Positions 1-6,268 of a stretch of DNA of 8,500 nucleotides are shown piece after piece; within the stretch, counting starts at the first letter, position 1, and each line of letters opens with the position of its first letter. The notes below the pieces were generated by a model that did not search any database, had not been told where the DNA came from, and worked only from the letters and a program-made list of their open reading frames with translations. Source of the DNA: an uncultured Bilophila sp. (GTDB lineage Bacteria > Desulfobacterota > Desulfovibrionia > Desulfovibrionales > Desulfovibrionaceae); the NCBI GenBank assembly GCA_959604115.1, contig CAUHBW010000144.1, positions 1-8,500 on the forward strand, given 5' to 3'. The translations under genes were made by a program, and so were the position numbers.

Positions 1-1
1 G

Positions 2-3000
2 CCGCTCTACCCCTCTCCGTTTGATCCCTCAACCGGAGAGGGCGTTCAAAAAGCCCGCATATGGCTTGCAGAAAACAAGGATGTTCAATTGCTCCGGCAG
101 GCCGGACTTTGGTTTGCCGACCACGACAGTGTCGTGGAACTCACCCCTTACTTCAGGGCACAGGAGCATTCCGCACAGCTCACATCTACTGAGCTGGATA
201 TGTGCACCCAAAAATTCCGGGAGGGTGACATCAACGTGCTCTCCTGCTCCACCACCATGGAAATGGGCATAGACATTGGCGGCATTTCCATCGTGGGCAT
301 GAACAACGTTCCTCCCCATCCGGCCAACTATCTCCAGCGTTCCGGCCGTTCCGGTCGCCGCGGGGAAACGCGTGCTCTCACCTTTACCATGTGCAAGGAC
401 AACCCCCACGAAATGGCGGCATTTGCCAACAGCCGCTGGGCTTTCGACACAGCCATTCCCGTCCCCCGGGTATCGCTGAACAGCCCCGTCATACTGCAAC
501 GGCACGTCAACGCCCTTCTGCTCACGACCTTTCTCAAGGAACGACAGCAAAAGGACGACCAGGATATGGCCAAACTCTCGTGTGATACCTTCTTTACCGG
601 CAAAAATCCGGCGGCTCGTCTCTTCTCCCTGCGCTTCAAAACGCTGAAAACAGACTCGCCCCTTCTGGAAGGTATACGTCTTCTATGTCGCAACAGCGTC
701 TTTCAGAACGAACGCCCGGAAGCAATGGCTGAAAAAGCTGCCGAAGCCATGGACAGAGCGTACGAACGCTGGCACAGTGATTATGACATCCTGTGCCAAG
801 AAGAAAAAAACATGCAGAGCGATGGCGACAAGGAAAATTCCGCCGCCAAGAAGGCTGTCACACTCCGCAAGGAACGCATGGCCAAGGAGTATCTGCTCAA
901 GGAGCTCATCTCGCAAGAATTTCTGCCTGCCCACGGTTTCCCTCTTCATGTGGCCACCTTCGATACCATGCATCTTGCCCTTTTTCTGGCTCAGCAGCGC
1001 CGAAAAAAAGAAAACAAAGAAGAGACGGATAACCTGTTTATGCGCCGAGAACTGCCCAGTCGTTCGCTTTCCTCGGCACTCACCGAATATGCTCCCGGCA
1101 ACAGCGTGGCCATCAACGGCCTTGTCTACGAATCGAGAGGCATAACCCTGAACTGGCATATTCCCGCCTCCGAAAAGGCCGCCGCGGAACTGCAGAACAT
1201 ACGAAGCCGCTGGCGATGCCGAAACTGTGGCAGCTTCGGCACGGCAGTCAGCCGTTCCCTGACGGCATGCAGCAACTGCGGCGCTCCCCTCACCCAAGAA
1301 AACTGGCATGAATATCTTGAACCTGCGGGCTTTGCTGTCGACTTTTTCAGGGAGCCATCCAATAACGTCACGCTCGGCATAACGGGTCTGAGTCACGCCG
1401 AGGCCAATGTGTGCGTCTGCGGCCCGTGGGTATCTCTGGGACTTCCCGAAACGGTCCGCTTCCGCTGCACCACGCCCGGCACGGTATTTCATCTCTCCCG
1501 CGGTCTTTATGGCAAGGGATACGCGGTATGCCTGGCCTGCGGTAGAGTGGAATCCATCTCCGAAACTGGGGAAATACCCTCTGCTATAAGGCATCATAAA
1601 AAACTTCGTGGAGGAAAAAACGAAAACGATCCCGCCAACCATGTCTGTCCCGCCTGCCGGGAAGGTATGGAATGGAAAATAAAAGCGCCTCTCTGGCTTG
1701 CCAGCGAAAGTAGGACCGACGTCCTTGAGGTGCAGATACGAAAGGAAGACCAGTCCTGGCTCAACGATGAAACACAGGCCTTTCCCATAGCCGTCGCCCT
1801 GCGCGACGCTCTGGCCGCACGATTCGGCATTCAAACGGAAGAGCTGGAATGTACCGTAGACACCCGCAAAAGAGAAGACGGCACGATCTGCACCTCCATC
1901 TTCGTTTTCGACAAAAATGCCGCAGGCTACGCCTCTTCCGCCGGGGAGTATATGGCGGATCTTCTACGCGACGCGCGCGAGCGTTTGCTTTGCAGGGATC
2001 ATGACTGTGAAACGGCCTGTCCCCACTGTATCCTCAGCTTCGACCTGCGTTATCAGAGCCGGGATCTCGACAGACACAAGGGGCTGGAAGTGCTCACGCA
2101 TATCTGGTTCACTCTGCTCGATCTTCCCCCGCAGGCGCGCATTTTCGGCCCTTCGACTACAACGGAAACCATGCGCCTTGAAGAATCCGTGCTGTCCGCA
2201 TCCCTGGTGCATCCAGAGGCAACCATCATCCTGCATCTCGGGCCACATTCTCTGTGGTTGCCCGGCGACGGTGACATGCTGCACCTTCTGGACATTCTGA
2301 GACTGCGACAAAGACATGTCGAGCTGACACTGGAAAAAGAACTTTATGACAGCTTCAGTCAGGAAGAACGAATGCTCCTTGTCCCCCTTATTCAGGGTAA
2401 CGTTACCTGCTCCGTTAGTGAAGGGGAGTTTTCCCATCCTCATGCCCGCCTTGCCGTCACCATGGACAATGGGATACTGCATCGTTGGGCCGTGTACGAA
2501 GAAGAGGAAAACCGTCTGCTGCTCAAGGGTTGCACGGAAGGAGATGCGGGCACACGCAGACCGCTTCTACAAAAGAATCTTCAGGCAAAATCCGGCAACA
2601 GTGCCATCGTGCAGATAGGAGGCAATGACAAGACTTCCGTCACAGAGTTCGGTCCATGGCTGTGGCACAACCTGCATCAATCTCTTGAAAAAAATCTAGG
2701 GCTCGCTCCCGTTGCCTCACGGCGGCCCATCACACGCATCCTGTTTTCCGACAGGTACTGCAATTCCCCCCTTACAGTAGCCCTTCTTTACAGGCTGCTG
2801 AGCCATCTGAAAGAACTATATGGCGAGGCATGGGCTTTCCCCACCTTCTTCGTCATGCTCGCAGACCGGATTTTCGGGGAGTATTCCCAAGTGTGGGACA
2901 ATTGGAGCCGTGCCGAAGAGCGCGATGAAGCCGTCAGAAGGTTGCTGAACGAACTTGGAGCGGCCAAGGTAGTTCCCATGGACAAAAAAATGATGACCCA

Positions 3001-3220
3001 TGCCCGCTCCCTTCGGCTGGAGTTTCAAGACGGCACGGCACTGACCATCTGGCTCGACCAGGGACTCGGATTTCTCAAGGTGGATCGCAAATGCCCTGAC
3101 CGGCTGTTTCCCTTCCATGGAACCTGCGAAGAACAGATTATTACGCTAAAGAATATGGGGCAGGCTCTCGAAGTCGTTCCGGGAGGAACGGTCATCAGCC
3201 TGCATCTGAGCAAGGTCTAA
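2..3220 (+). CDS. Large SF2 helicase with DUF1998-type zinc cluster, DruE/DpdJ-like defence protein (5' partial)
   Basis: The reading frame is open to the first base, so the gene starts upstream; the Met codon at 89 is internal. The visible 1,072 residues begin within the second RecA-like lobe. Motif V is seen as TTMEMGIDIG and motif VI as YLQRSGRSGRRG (bases about 335-361). Cysteine pairs follow: C406/C409 with C423/C426 (a classic zinc ribbon), C510/C513, and C549/C552. Next comes a C-x4-C-x3-C-x2-C cluster at residues 664-676 followed by an LDRHKGLEVL segment, as at the end of DUF1998 domains. About 395 further residues precede the TAA stop, including the motif RILFSDRYCNSPLT; I recognise no domain there. 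Family knowledge: helicases of this build are found in Druantia (DruE), Dpd (DpdJ) and DISARM (DrmA). The long tail argues against DrmA and MrfA, which end near the DUF1998 part. The DruE/DpdJ choice and a phage-defence role are inferences. Its place at the edge of a probable island supports defence. Confidence 0.8.
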   Translation, partial: PLYPSPFDPSTGEGVQKARIWLAENKDVQLLRQAGLWFADHDSVVELTPYFRAQEHSAQLTSTELDMCTQKFREGDINVLSCSTTMEMGIDIGGISIVGMNNVPPHPANYLQRSGRSGRRGETRALTFTMCKDNPHEMAAFANSRWAFDTAIPVPRVSLNSPVILQRHVNALLLTTFLKERQQKDDQDMAKLSCDTFFTGKNPAARLFSLRFKTLKTDSPLLEGIRLLCRNSVFQNERPEAMAEKAAEAMDRAYERWHSDYDILCQEEKNMQSDGDKENSAAKKAVTLRKERMAKEYLLKELISQEFLPAHGFPLHVATFDTMHLALFLAQQRRKKENKEETDNLFMRRELPSRSLSSALTEYAPGNSVAINGLVYESRGITLNWHIPASEKAAAELQNIRSRWRCRNCGSFGTAVSRSLTACSNCGAPLTQENWHEYLEPAGFAVDFFREPSNNVTLGITGLSHAEANVCVCGPWVSLGLPETVRFRCTTPGTVFHLSRGLYGKGYAVCLACGRVESISETGEIPSAIRHHKKLRGGKNENDPANHVCPACREGMEWKIKAPLWLASESRTDVLEVQIRKEDQSWLNDETQAFPIAVALRDALAARFGIQTEELECTVDTRKREDGTICTSIFVFDKNAAGYASSAGEYMADLLRDARERLLCRDHDCETACPHCILSFDLRYQSRDLDRHKGLEVLTHIWFTLLDLPPQARIFGPSTTTETMRLEESVLSASLVHPEATIILHLGPHSLWLPGDGDMLHLLDILRLRQRHVELTLEKELYDSFSQEERMLLVPLIQGNVTCSVSEGEFSHPHARLAVTMDNGILHRWAVYEEEENRLLLKGCTEGDAGTRRPLLQKNLQAKSGNSAIVQIGGNDKTSVTEFGPWLWHNLHQSLEKNLGLAPVASRRPITRILFSDRYCNSPLTVALLYRLLSHLKELYGEAWAFPTFFVMLADRIFGEYSQVWDNWSRAEERDEAVRRLLNELGAAKVVPMDKKMMTHARSLRLEFQDGTALTIWLDQGLGFLKVDRKCPDRLFPFHGTCEEQIITLKNMGQALEVVPGGTVISLHLSKV

Positions 3221-3357
3221 AATTTGTCCGACATTGTGCCACGGAAAAAACGCTATAGTGGACTTTAAGACGAAACAGGCCCCCCGGCATTGATATGCCT
3301 TCTGATACGCAAAGGTGGGAGAGGATCTATTTTAATTACAGATATTTTGAAGCGTTA

Positions 3358-3386
3358 TTCATGTGATTGTCCTGGAAATACATGAA
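3358..3386. repeat. Spaced inverted repeat TTCATGT-N15-ACATGAA
   Basis: Two perfect 7-nt arms (3358-3364 and 3380-3386) are separated by 15 nt. The symmetry is direct sequence observation. It could be a protein-binding site, for example for a recombination directionality factor or a regulator, or a weak RNA hairpin. Its position about 200 nt inside the presumed attachment site makes the first option plausible but unproven. Confidence 0.35.
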
Positions 3387-3461
3387 CATATTGCCATTTT
3401 GGCTAAAATCAATGAACGATACTATTTAGGAGAGCTTCATAGGAAACGTTTCTGATTGTCC
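3364..3461 (+). repeat. Direct repeat of TGATTGTCC (two copies, 89 nt apart)
   Basis: The nonamer occurs at 3364-3372 and 3453-3461, and its last six bases TTGTCC also occur at 3224-3229. Short direct repeats beside an attachment site can be arm-type binding sites of a tyrosine recombinase. A nine-base match in AT-rich DNA can also arise by chance, so this is tentative. Confidence 0.25.
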
Positions 3462-3500
3462 AGTAAGAGTCAACAAAGGCCAAGATCATCGCAAATATTC

Positions 3501-3530
3501 GGGGGTATCCTCAGGGGTATCAATGGGTAG
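3501..3530 (+). repeat. GGGGTATC repeat array, candidate integrase arm sites
   Basis: GGGGTATC occurs twice in perfect form (3502-3509 and 3514-3521), followed by a degenerate third copy, GGGTA at 3525-3529. The spacing is 10-12 nt, roughly one helical turn. Repeats of this type near an attachment core are consistent with arm-type sites for a P4-family tyrosine recombinase. An AT-rich tract with a perfect palindrome (ATTATATAAT, 3531-3540) follows directly and could bend easily. The repeats are seen; the recombination role is inferred from their position 55-75 nt from the tRNA-like core. Confidence 0.5.
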
Positions 3531-3575
3531 ATTATATAATAAATTATTATATTTCACTATGATATATAATTGATT

Positions 3576-3594
3576 TTCATTCCACCCTCCGCCA
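3576..3594 (+). other. Candidate attachment-site core resembling a tRNA 3' end
   Basis: The sequence ends in CCACCCTCCGCCA. This looks like the 3' acceptor strand of a bacterial tRNA gene with an encoded CCA and a G discriminator, as in tRNA-Ser. A TTCATT just upstream loosely recalls a T-loop. It cannot be a full tRNA: the distance from the TTC to the CCA is about four bases too short, and no matching 5' half, anticodon arm or acceptor strand lies upstream. That is what an attL or attR copy of a tRNA-embedded attachment core looks like after integration. No second copy is visible in the window, so the assignment is inference from context. Confidence 0.45.
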
Positions 3595-3603
3595 TAAATT
3601 TTG

Positions 3604-3635
3604 AACCCACTGGAAACAGTGGGTTTTTTCTTTTT
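3604..3635 (+). terminator. Strong intrinsic terminator
   Basis: A perfect 9-bp stem (AACCCACTG / CAGTGGGTT) closes a GAAA tetraloop and runs into TTTTTTCTTTTT. It sits 10 nt past the tRNA-like end, where a tRNA terminator would be expected. It may therefore be the original terminator of the tRNA gene used as integration target. It would also stop rightward transcripts coming from the helicase gene. Confidence 0.85.
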
Positions 3636-3688
3636 GGCATGAGCTTTACTCCCGTGGATACAGTTCAGGGATATATTTGGAGCTCATC

Positions 3689-4114
3689 ATGTCATCCGTC
3701 GTGGAATCTTCTCATTCCCGGTACCGTTCCTACCTGACGACCCATCGCGGTATTCTTTACTTCCGTTACTGATGCGGCAGAGGAGGAGTGTTTTCCTTTA
3801 AGAAAAGAAACGCATTCCGTGGAATCAACGGAAAAGTTCGCCGCAGGATCAAGCTGGAGGAGAAGAAAGATAAGGTAGTTCGAATCTCAGGGGAGGCTTT
3901 GGATGCCTACGTCAACAAAGCCAAGATGCTCACGTGGTCAGCCGCAAGCGCCAAGGACATTCCTTCTCAGGTCCGTCAGTTCGTGGAAATCGTGAGGGAG
4001 CGCACGGTCGGGATATTCCCGTGGATTCGCAAAATGTTAACTGCGCGATCGCGTGTTGTCATAGGAAGAGCGCGAAAAGGAGATCGGAAGGGCTGGCGAG
4101 TCACTCTGGCTTGA
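3689..4114 (+). pseudogene. Broken tyrosine recombinase (integrase) gene, N-terminal remnant
   Basis: An ATG at 3689, six nt after a GGAG ribosome-binding site (3679-3682), opens a frame of only 27 codons that ends in TGA at 3770-3772. The peptide contains SYLTTHRGILYFRY. This resembles the N-terminal strand-hairpin start (consensus like YL..R.G.YYFR) of many proteobacterial phage-type integrases, which normally continues with R-[VL]-P. The same frame is open again after the stop, to a TGA ending at 4114. That part is basic, includes a segment ISGEALDAYVNKAKML, and is not one I can place in the recombinase fold. No catalytic R-H-x-x-R-Y signature is present. Its location about 95 nt past the attachment-like core is where P4-type integrase genes usually start. 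I infer a decayed or internally deleted integrase. A short real gene from 3788 cannot be excluded but has no clear start signal. Confidence 0.45.
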
Positions 4115-4210
4115 CATCACCGCGTCATTGGGAAGAACTGTGTGGTATTGCTGCTGTGCTCGGAACCTGCCGCATGTATGTTCGTTCTTTGGATGCGTGT
4201 TGCTTCCCGC

Positions 4211-5914
4211 TCAATCGTCTGTTTCAGACGGATTCTTTTCCGCACCCGCGGCCGTTTCTTCCTTTTGTCGTTTCCGTCCCTTCATCGCCGCCTTGTTTTG
4301 GTACATCGCGTCGTCCGCCCGCTTGAACACGTTGGCAAAGACGAGGTCCGTTTCGCTGTTGTAGACGGCGATGCCGCGGGCAATGGAAACCTGCGTATCC
4401 GCTCGGGCGCTCCGGTTGTACCTGTCGGTTTCTTCCTGCAATTGTTTGAGCAGTTCCGGGTAATGGTCGTAGTCGTTTTTTTCCAGAATGACCGCAAATT
4501 CGTCGCCGCCGATGCGGTACACCGGGCTGTGCTGAAATGTCTTGCAGATGATTCGGCTGGCGCTGATGATCAGCATGTCTCCGAAGTCGTGCCCGTAGGT
4601 ATCATTGATCGTCTTCAGCCCATTGATGTCCAGCACCACCACGGCGAATTCCGGCCTGCCCAGCCGCATCAGTTCTTCAAACCGTGATTCGGCATCCAGA
4701 TAGGCGGTCTTGTTCTTTACGCCGGTCAATGAATCTCTGTACGCAAGACCATTGATATAATTGATATATTTTTGCAGATGCTCCACGGTTTGCTGAAAGC
4801 TTTTCGCGAGCGTGCCTACCTCGTCTTTTGTCTGCTGAGTGAGGTTGATGCTCAAATCTCCGGCTGCGATTTTTTTCGCCGCTTCGTTCAGTTCCCGCAA
4901 CGGCTTGGTCAGGCGGCTCGTCATGAATACGGTCAGCAATACGGAAAACGTCGCGATGGCGACAAGCGCAATGCAGATTTGCAGCGTCAGGTCGTTTCTG
5001 GCAGCGTCGATTTCCGATACGGGAGAGGTGAGCGCCAGCCTCATTCCGTTGCTCAGAGTGCGGAACGCCATTCTTTTGTCTTCTTCTCTCCACTTGTAGG
5101 AAAACAGCGAACTACCGCTGGTTCCGCTTGGTATTTCCAGCACCACCGGCCGCAATGCGCCGTCCGTCGAAGCGAGCGGGGTGCCGAGTTCAAATTCCCG
5201 GTGATACATGATGTTCGCCGCGTTGTCGGTCAAAAAGGCGTATCCGTTTTCATAAATCCGCATTCCCCTCACAATGTCCGTGATGACCCTGAAGTCGATG
5301 TCCATCCCCACGACGCCTACGATCTGATTGTCCATATAGAGAGGGATGACAAAAGAGATCATCTGCACATTGATGTTCTTGTTGAGATAGGGAGGCATCC
5401 ATGTCGCTTTTCTGTTTTTGATCGGAAGGTAGTACCAACCGACATGTTCAACGTCGGACGGATTGAATCCTGAGAAATCGGTGGGGACGAGCTGCCGGAA
5501 ACTGCCGTTCAGCGTCGTTTTGCTCCAGAACAATCCCGATGTCGGCGGCGTGAATTCCGGATTGAAACGGACGTAGACCGCCATCGCGCCTTCCGTATTG
5601 TCGGCGGCGTTTATGGCGACCGTTTCCAGCCTTCGGGTGTAGTTTTTGAGGTATTCGCCGTCGGTTTTGAGCCGCTCCACGCTTTCAAGCTGGCCAGTGG
5701 CGTAGGCGGCCAGCGTTTTGACCGACTGTTGAATCCGGGAAAGCAGCGCGTTGATTTCCTGCGCCTTTTGGGCACAGAGGATATTCATGATTTTTGCCGA
5801 ATCCCTATCGATCACGTGCTTGGCGTGCAGGATGCCCGCACCGCCGATCACGCTGGAAGAAAGAAGAATGCATCCAAGAATCAAAAGAATAAATTTGGTT
5901 TGGATTGATTTCAT
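4211..5914 (-). CDS. Membrane diguanylate cyclase: Cache-type sensor, HAMP, GGDEF
   Basis: This 567-residue protein should make the second messenger c-di-GMP from two GTP at the inner membrane. A first membrane helix (residues about 7-29) is followed by a ~280-residue periplasmic region. Its WYYLP...W..PY and GVVGMDID motifs (about 159-206) are typical of double-Cache ligand sensors. Then come a second helix (about 310-331), a HAMP linker (about 331-383) and a GGDEF domain (about 387-547). The active-site loop is canonical (RIGGDEF, GGDEF at 469-473), and the NGLKTINDTYGHDFGD block (431-446) that precedes it is intact. The usual inhibitory RxxD site is absent: FQHS stands in its place, so feedback inhibition by c-di-GMP may be lacking. 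The frame stays open for 70 codons upstream to 6124. I chose the ATG at 5914 because a GGAGG lies 7 nt before it and the first membrane helix follows directly. No EAL or HD-GYP domain is present. The ligand is unknown. Confidence 0.92.
   Translation of the reverse strand: MKSIQTKFILLILGCILLSSSVIGGAGILHAKHVIDRDSAKIMNILCAQKAQEINALLSRIQQSVKTLAAYATGQLESVERLKTDGEYLKNYTRRLETVAINAADNTEGAMAVYVRFNPEFTPPTSGLFWSKTTLNGSFRQLVPTDFSGFNPSDVEHVGWYYLPIKNRKATWMPPYLNKNINVQMISFVIPLYMDNQIVGVVGMDIDFRVITDIVRGMRIYENGYAFLTDNAANIMYHREFELGTPLASTDGALRPVVLEIPSGTSGSSLFSYKWREEDKRMAFRTLSNGMRLALTSPVSEIDAARNDLTLQICIALVAIATFSVLLTVFMTSRLTKPLRELNEAAKKIAAGDLSINLTQQTKDEVGTLAKSFQQTVEHLQKYINYINGLAYRDSLTGVKNKTAYLDAESRFEELMRLGRPEFAVVVLDINGLKTINDTYGHDFGDMLIISASRIICKTFQHSPVYRIGGDEFAVILEKNDYDHYPELLKQLQEETDRYNRSARADTQVSIARGIAVYNSETDLVFANVFKRADDAMYQNKAAMKGRKRQKEETAAGAEKNPSETDD
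4216..4238 (+). terminator. Possible weak terminator overlapping the 3' end of the cyclase gene
   Basis: A perfect 6-bp stem with a 3-nt loop (CGTCTG-TTT-CAGACG, 4216-4230) is followed on the plus strand by GATTCTTTT. It lies in the last codons of the minus-strand cyclase gene. It could end rightward transcription from the integrase remnant. On the minus strand no T-run follows, so it is not a good terminator for the cyclase itself. The T-tract is interrupted, so confidence is low. Confidence 0.3.
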
Positions 5915-5921
5915 CTTTTTT

Positions 5922-5926
5922 CCTCC
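5922..5926 (-). promoter_or_regulatory. Ribosome-binding site fixing the cyclase start
   Basis: A perfect GGAGG on the minus strand stands 7 nt before the ATG at 5914. Upstream in-frame ATG codons lack such a signal, so this site decides the start of the diguanylate cyclase. Confidence 0.8.
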
Positions 5927-5959
5927 GGCCCTGAATAGTTGGCTGACTCTGATATGTTT

Positions 5960-5986
5960 TTTATAGATTACAGTAATAGCATTCAA
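5960..5986 (-). promoter_or_regulatory. Possible promoter of the cyclase gene
   Basis: On the minus strand TTGAAT (5981-5986) and TATAAA (5960-5965) could be -35 and -10 boxes. Their 15-nt spacer is shorter than the usual 16-18, so the call is weak. The pair lies 46-72 nt upstream of the start codon and is covered by the two adjacent palindromes. Confidence 0.25.
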
Positions 5987-5991
5987 ATGCT
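5967..5991. promoter_or_regulatory. Two abutting palindromes, candidate operator
   Basis: ATTAC-A-GTAAT (5967-5977) and AGCATT-CA-AATGCT (5978-5991) are each perfectly symmetric and touch without a gap. They lie 53-77 nt upstream of the cyclase start and overlap the possible -35 box. Paired symmetric sites at such a spot commonly bind dimeric regulators. Which regulator is unknown. Confidence 0.4.
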
Positions 5992-6268
5992 GATAAGAGC
6001 GTACTGAGGGAAGATGCGTGACTCTCTCTTGAGCCCTCTTGATGACCGTAATCGCCGTGCCGCCCCTTTTGCCGGGGGCGCATCTGACGCATTTCCTTTC
6101 TTGAGGAGGGAGTGCGTCCGCCAATCGGATGTCCTTTGCCTATCCATGCGGGATCCCGTGCCGGAATGCGGAGAACGCCGCTGAAACGGAGGCTTAAAAT
6201 ATGCCTATCGGAGCTTGGTCATGTGATTTTCCTTTGTCCGGACGCAACGTCCCGAAGGTTTGAAACGG

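Larger units (their letters stand above)
3221..3500. other. AT-rich non-coding stretch after the helicase gene
   Basis: No credible gene is seen on either strand; the few ATG-started frames are shorter than 25 codons and lack convincing ribosome-binding sites. The base composition is clearly more AT-rich than the flanking genes. A small hairpin (GGCAT-TGAT-ATGCC, 3286-3299) follows a C-run but has only a weak T-tract, so it is at best a poor terminator for the helicase gene. A spaced inverted repeat and a repeated nonamer are described separately. The stretch looks like the non-coding terminal region of an integrated element. Confidence 0.55.
5915..6268. other. Gap between the binding-protein gene and the cyclase gene
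   Basis: These 354 nt separate two minus-strand genes. Besides the palindromes and ribosome-binding site near the cyclase, they hold a 10-nt palindrome CGGGATCCCG (6149-6158), a GC-rich hairpin near 6060-6080 (GCCCC...GGGGC on the minus strand), and a small hairpin GGACG-CAA-CGTCC (6240-6252) shortly after the binding-protein stop. No T-run follows the last, so a terminator is not clear. The cyclase frame is open through much of the gap, but nothing in that translation looks like protein. The length suggests that the cyclase has its own promoter. Confidence 0.5.

Noticed and set aside
89..91. ATG as the start of the helicase gene
   Set aside because: The same frame is open back to base 2, and the residues before this ATG continue helicase-like sequence; the true start lies outside the window.
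683..1834. A 383-codon minus-strand frame within the helicase gene
   Set aside because: It lies wholly inside the strongly supported helicase frame, has no recognisable motifs, and results from codon bias on the opposite strand.
3295..3366. A 23-codon peptide gene in the AT-rich region
   Set aside because: There is no ribosome-binding site and no recognisable sequence; a frame of this size is expected by chance.
3520..3594. A complete tRNA gene ending at 3594
   Set aside because: Only the 3' end resembles a tRNA. The T-arm spacing is too short and no acceptor 5' strand, D-arm or anticodon arm can be built from the AT-rich DNA upstream.
3221..3600. A CRISPR array suggested by repeated short motifs
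   Set aside because: The repeats are 8-9 nt with 10-12 nt or 89 nt periods, not 25-37-nt repeats with similar-sized spacers.
4142..4687. A 181-codon plus-strand frame opposite the cyclase
   Set aside because: It is antisense to the GGDEF domain, with low-complexity translation and no ribosome-binding site; it is a shadow of the real gene.
5915..6124. A 70-residue N-terminal extension of the cyclase starting at 6124
   Set aside because: The extension does not look like protein, has no good ribosome-binding site, and would bury the first membrane helix; the ATG at 5914 has a perfect GGAGG 7 nt before it.
5990..6268. A c-di-GMP riboswitch in front of the cyclase gene
   Set aside because: A CACGCA string is present on the minus strand, but the other conserved blocks of the class I riboswitch are missing and the order of elements does not fit.
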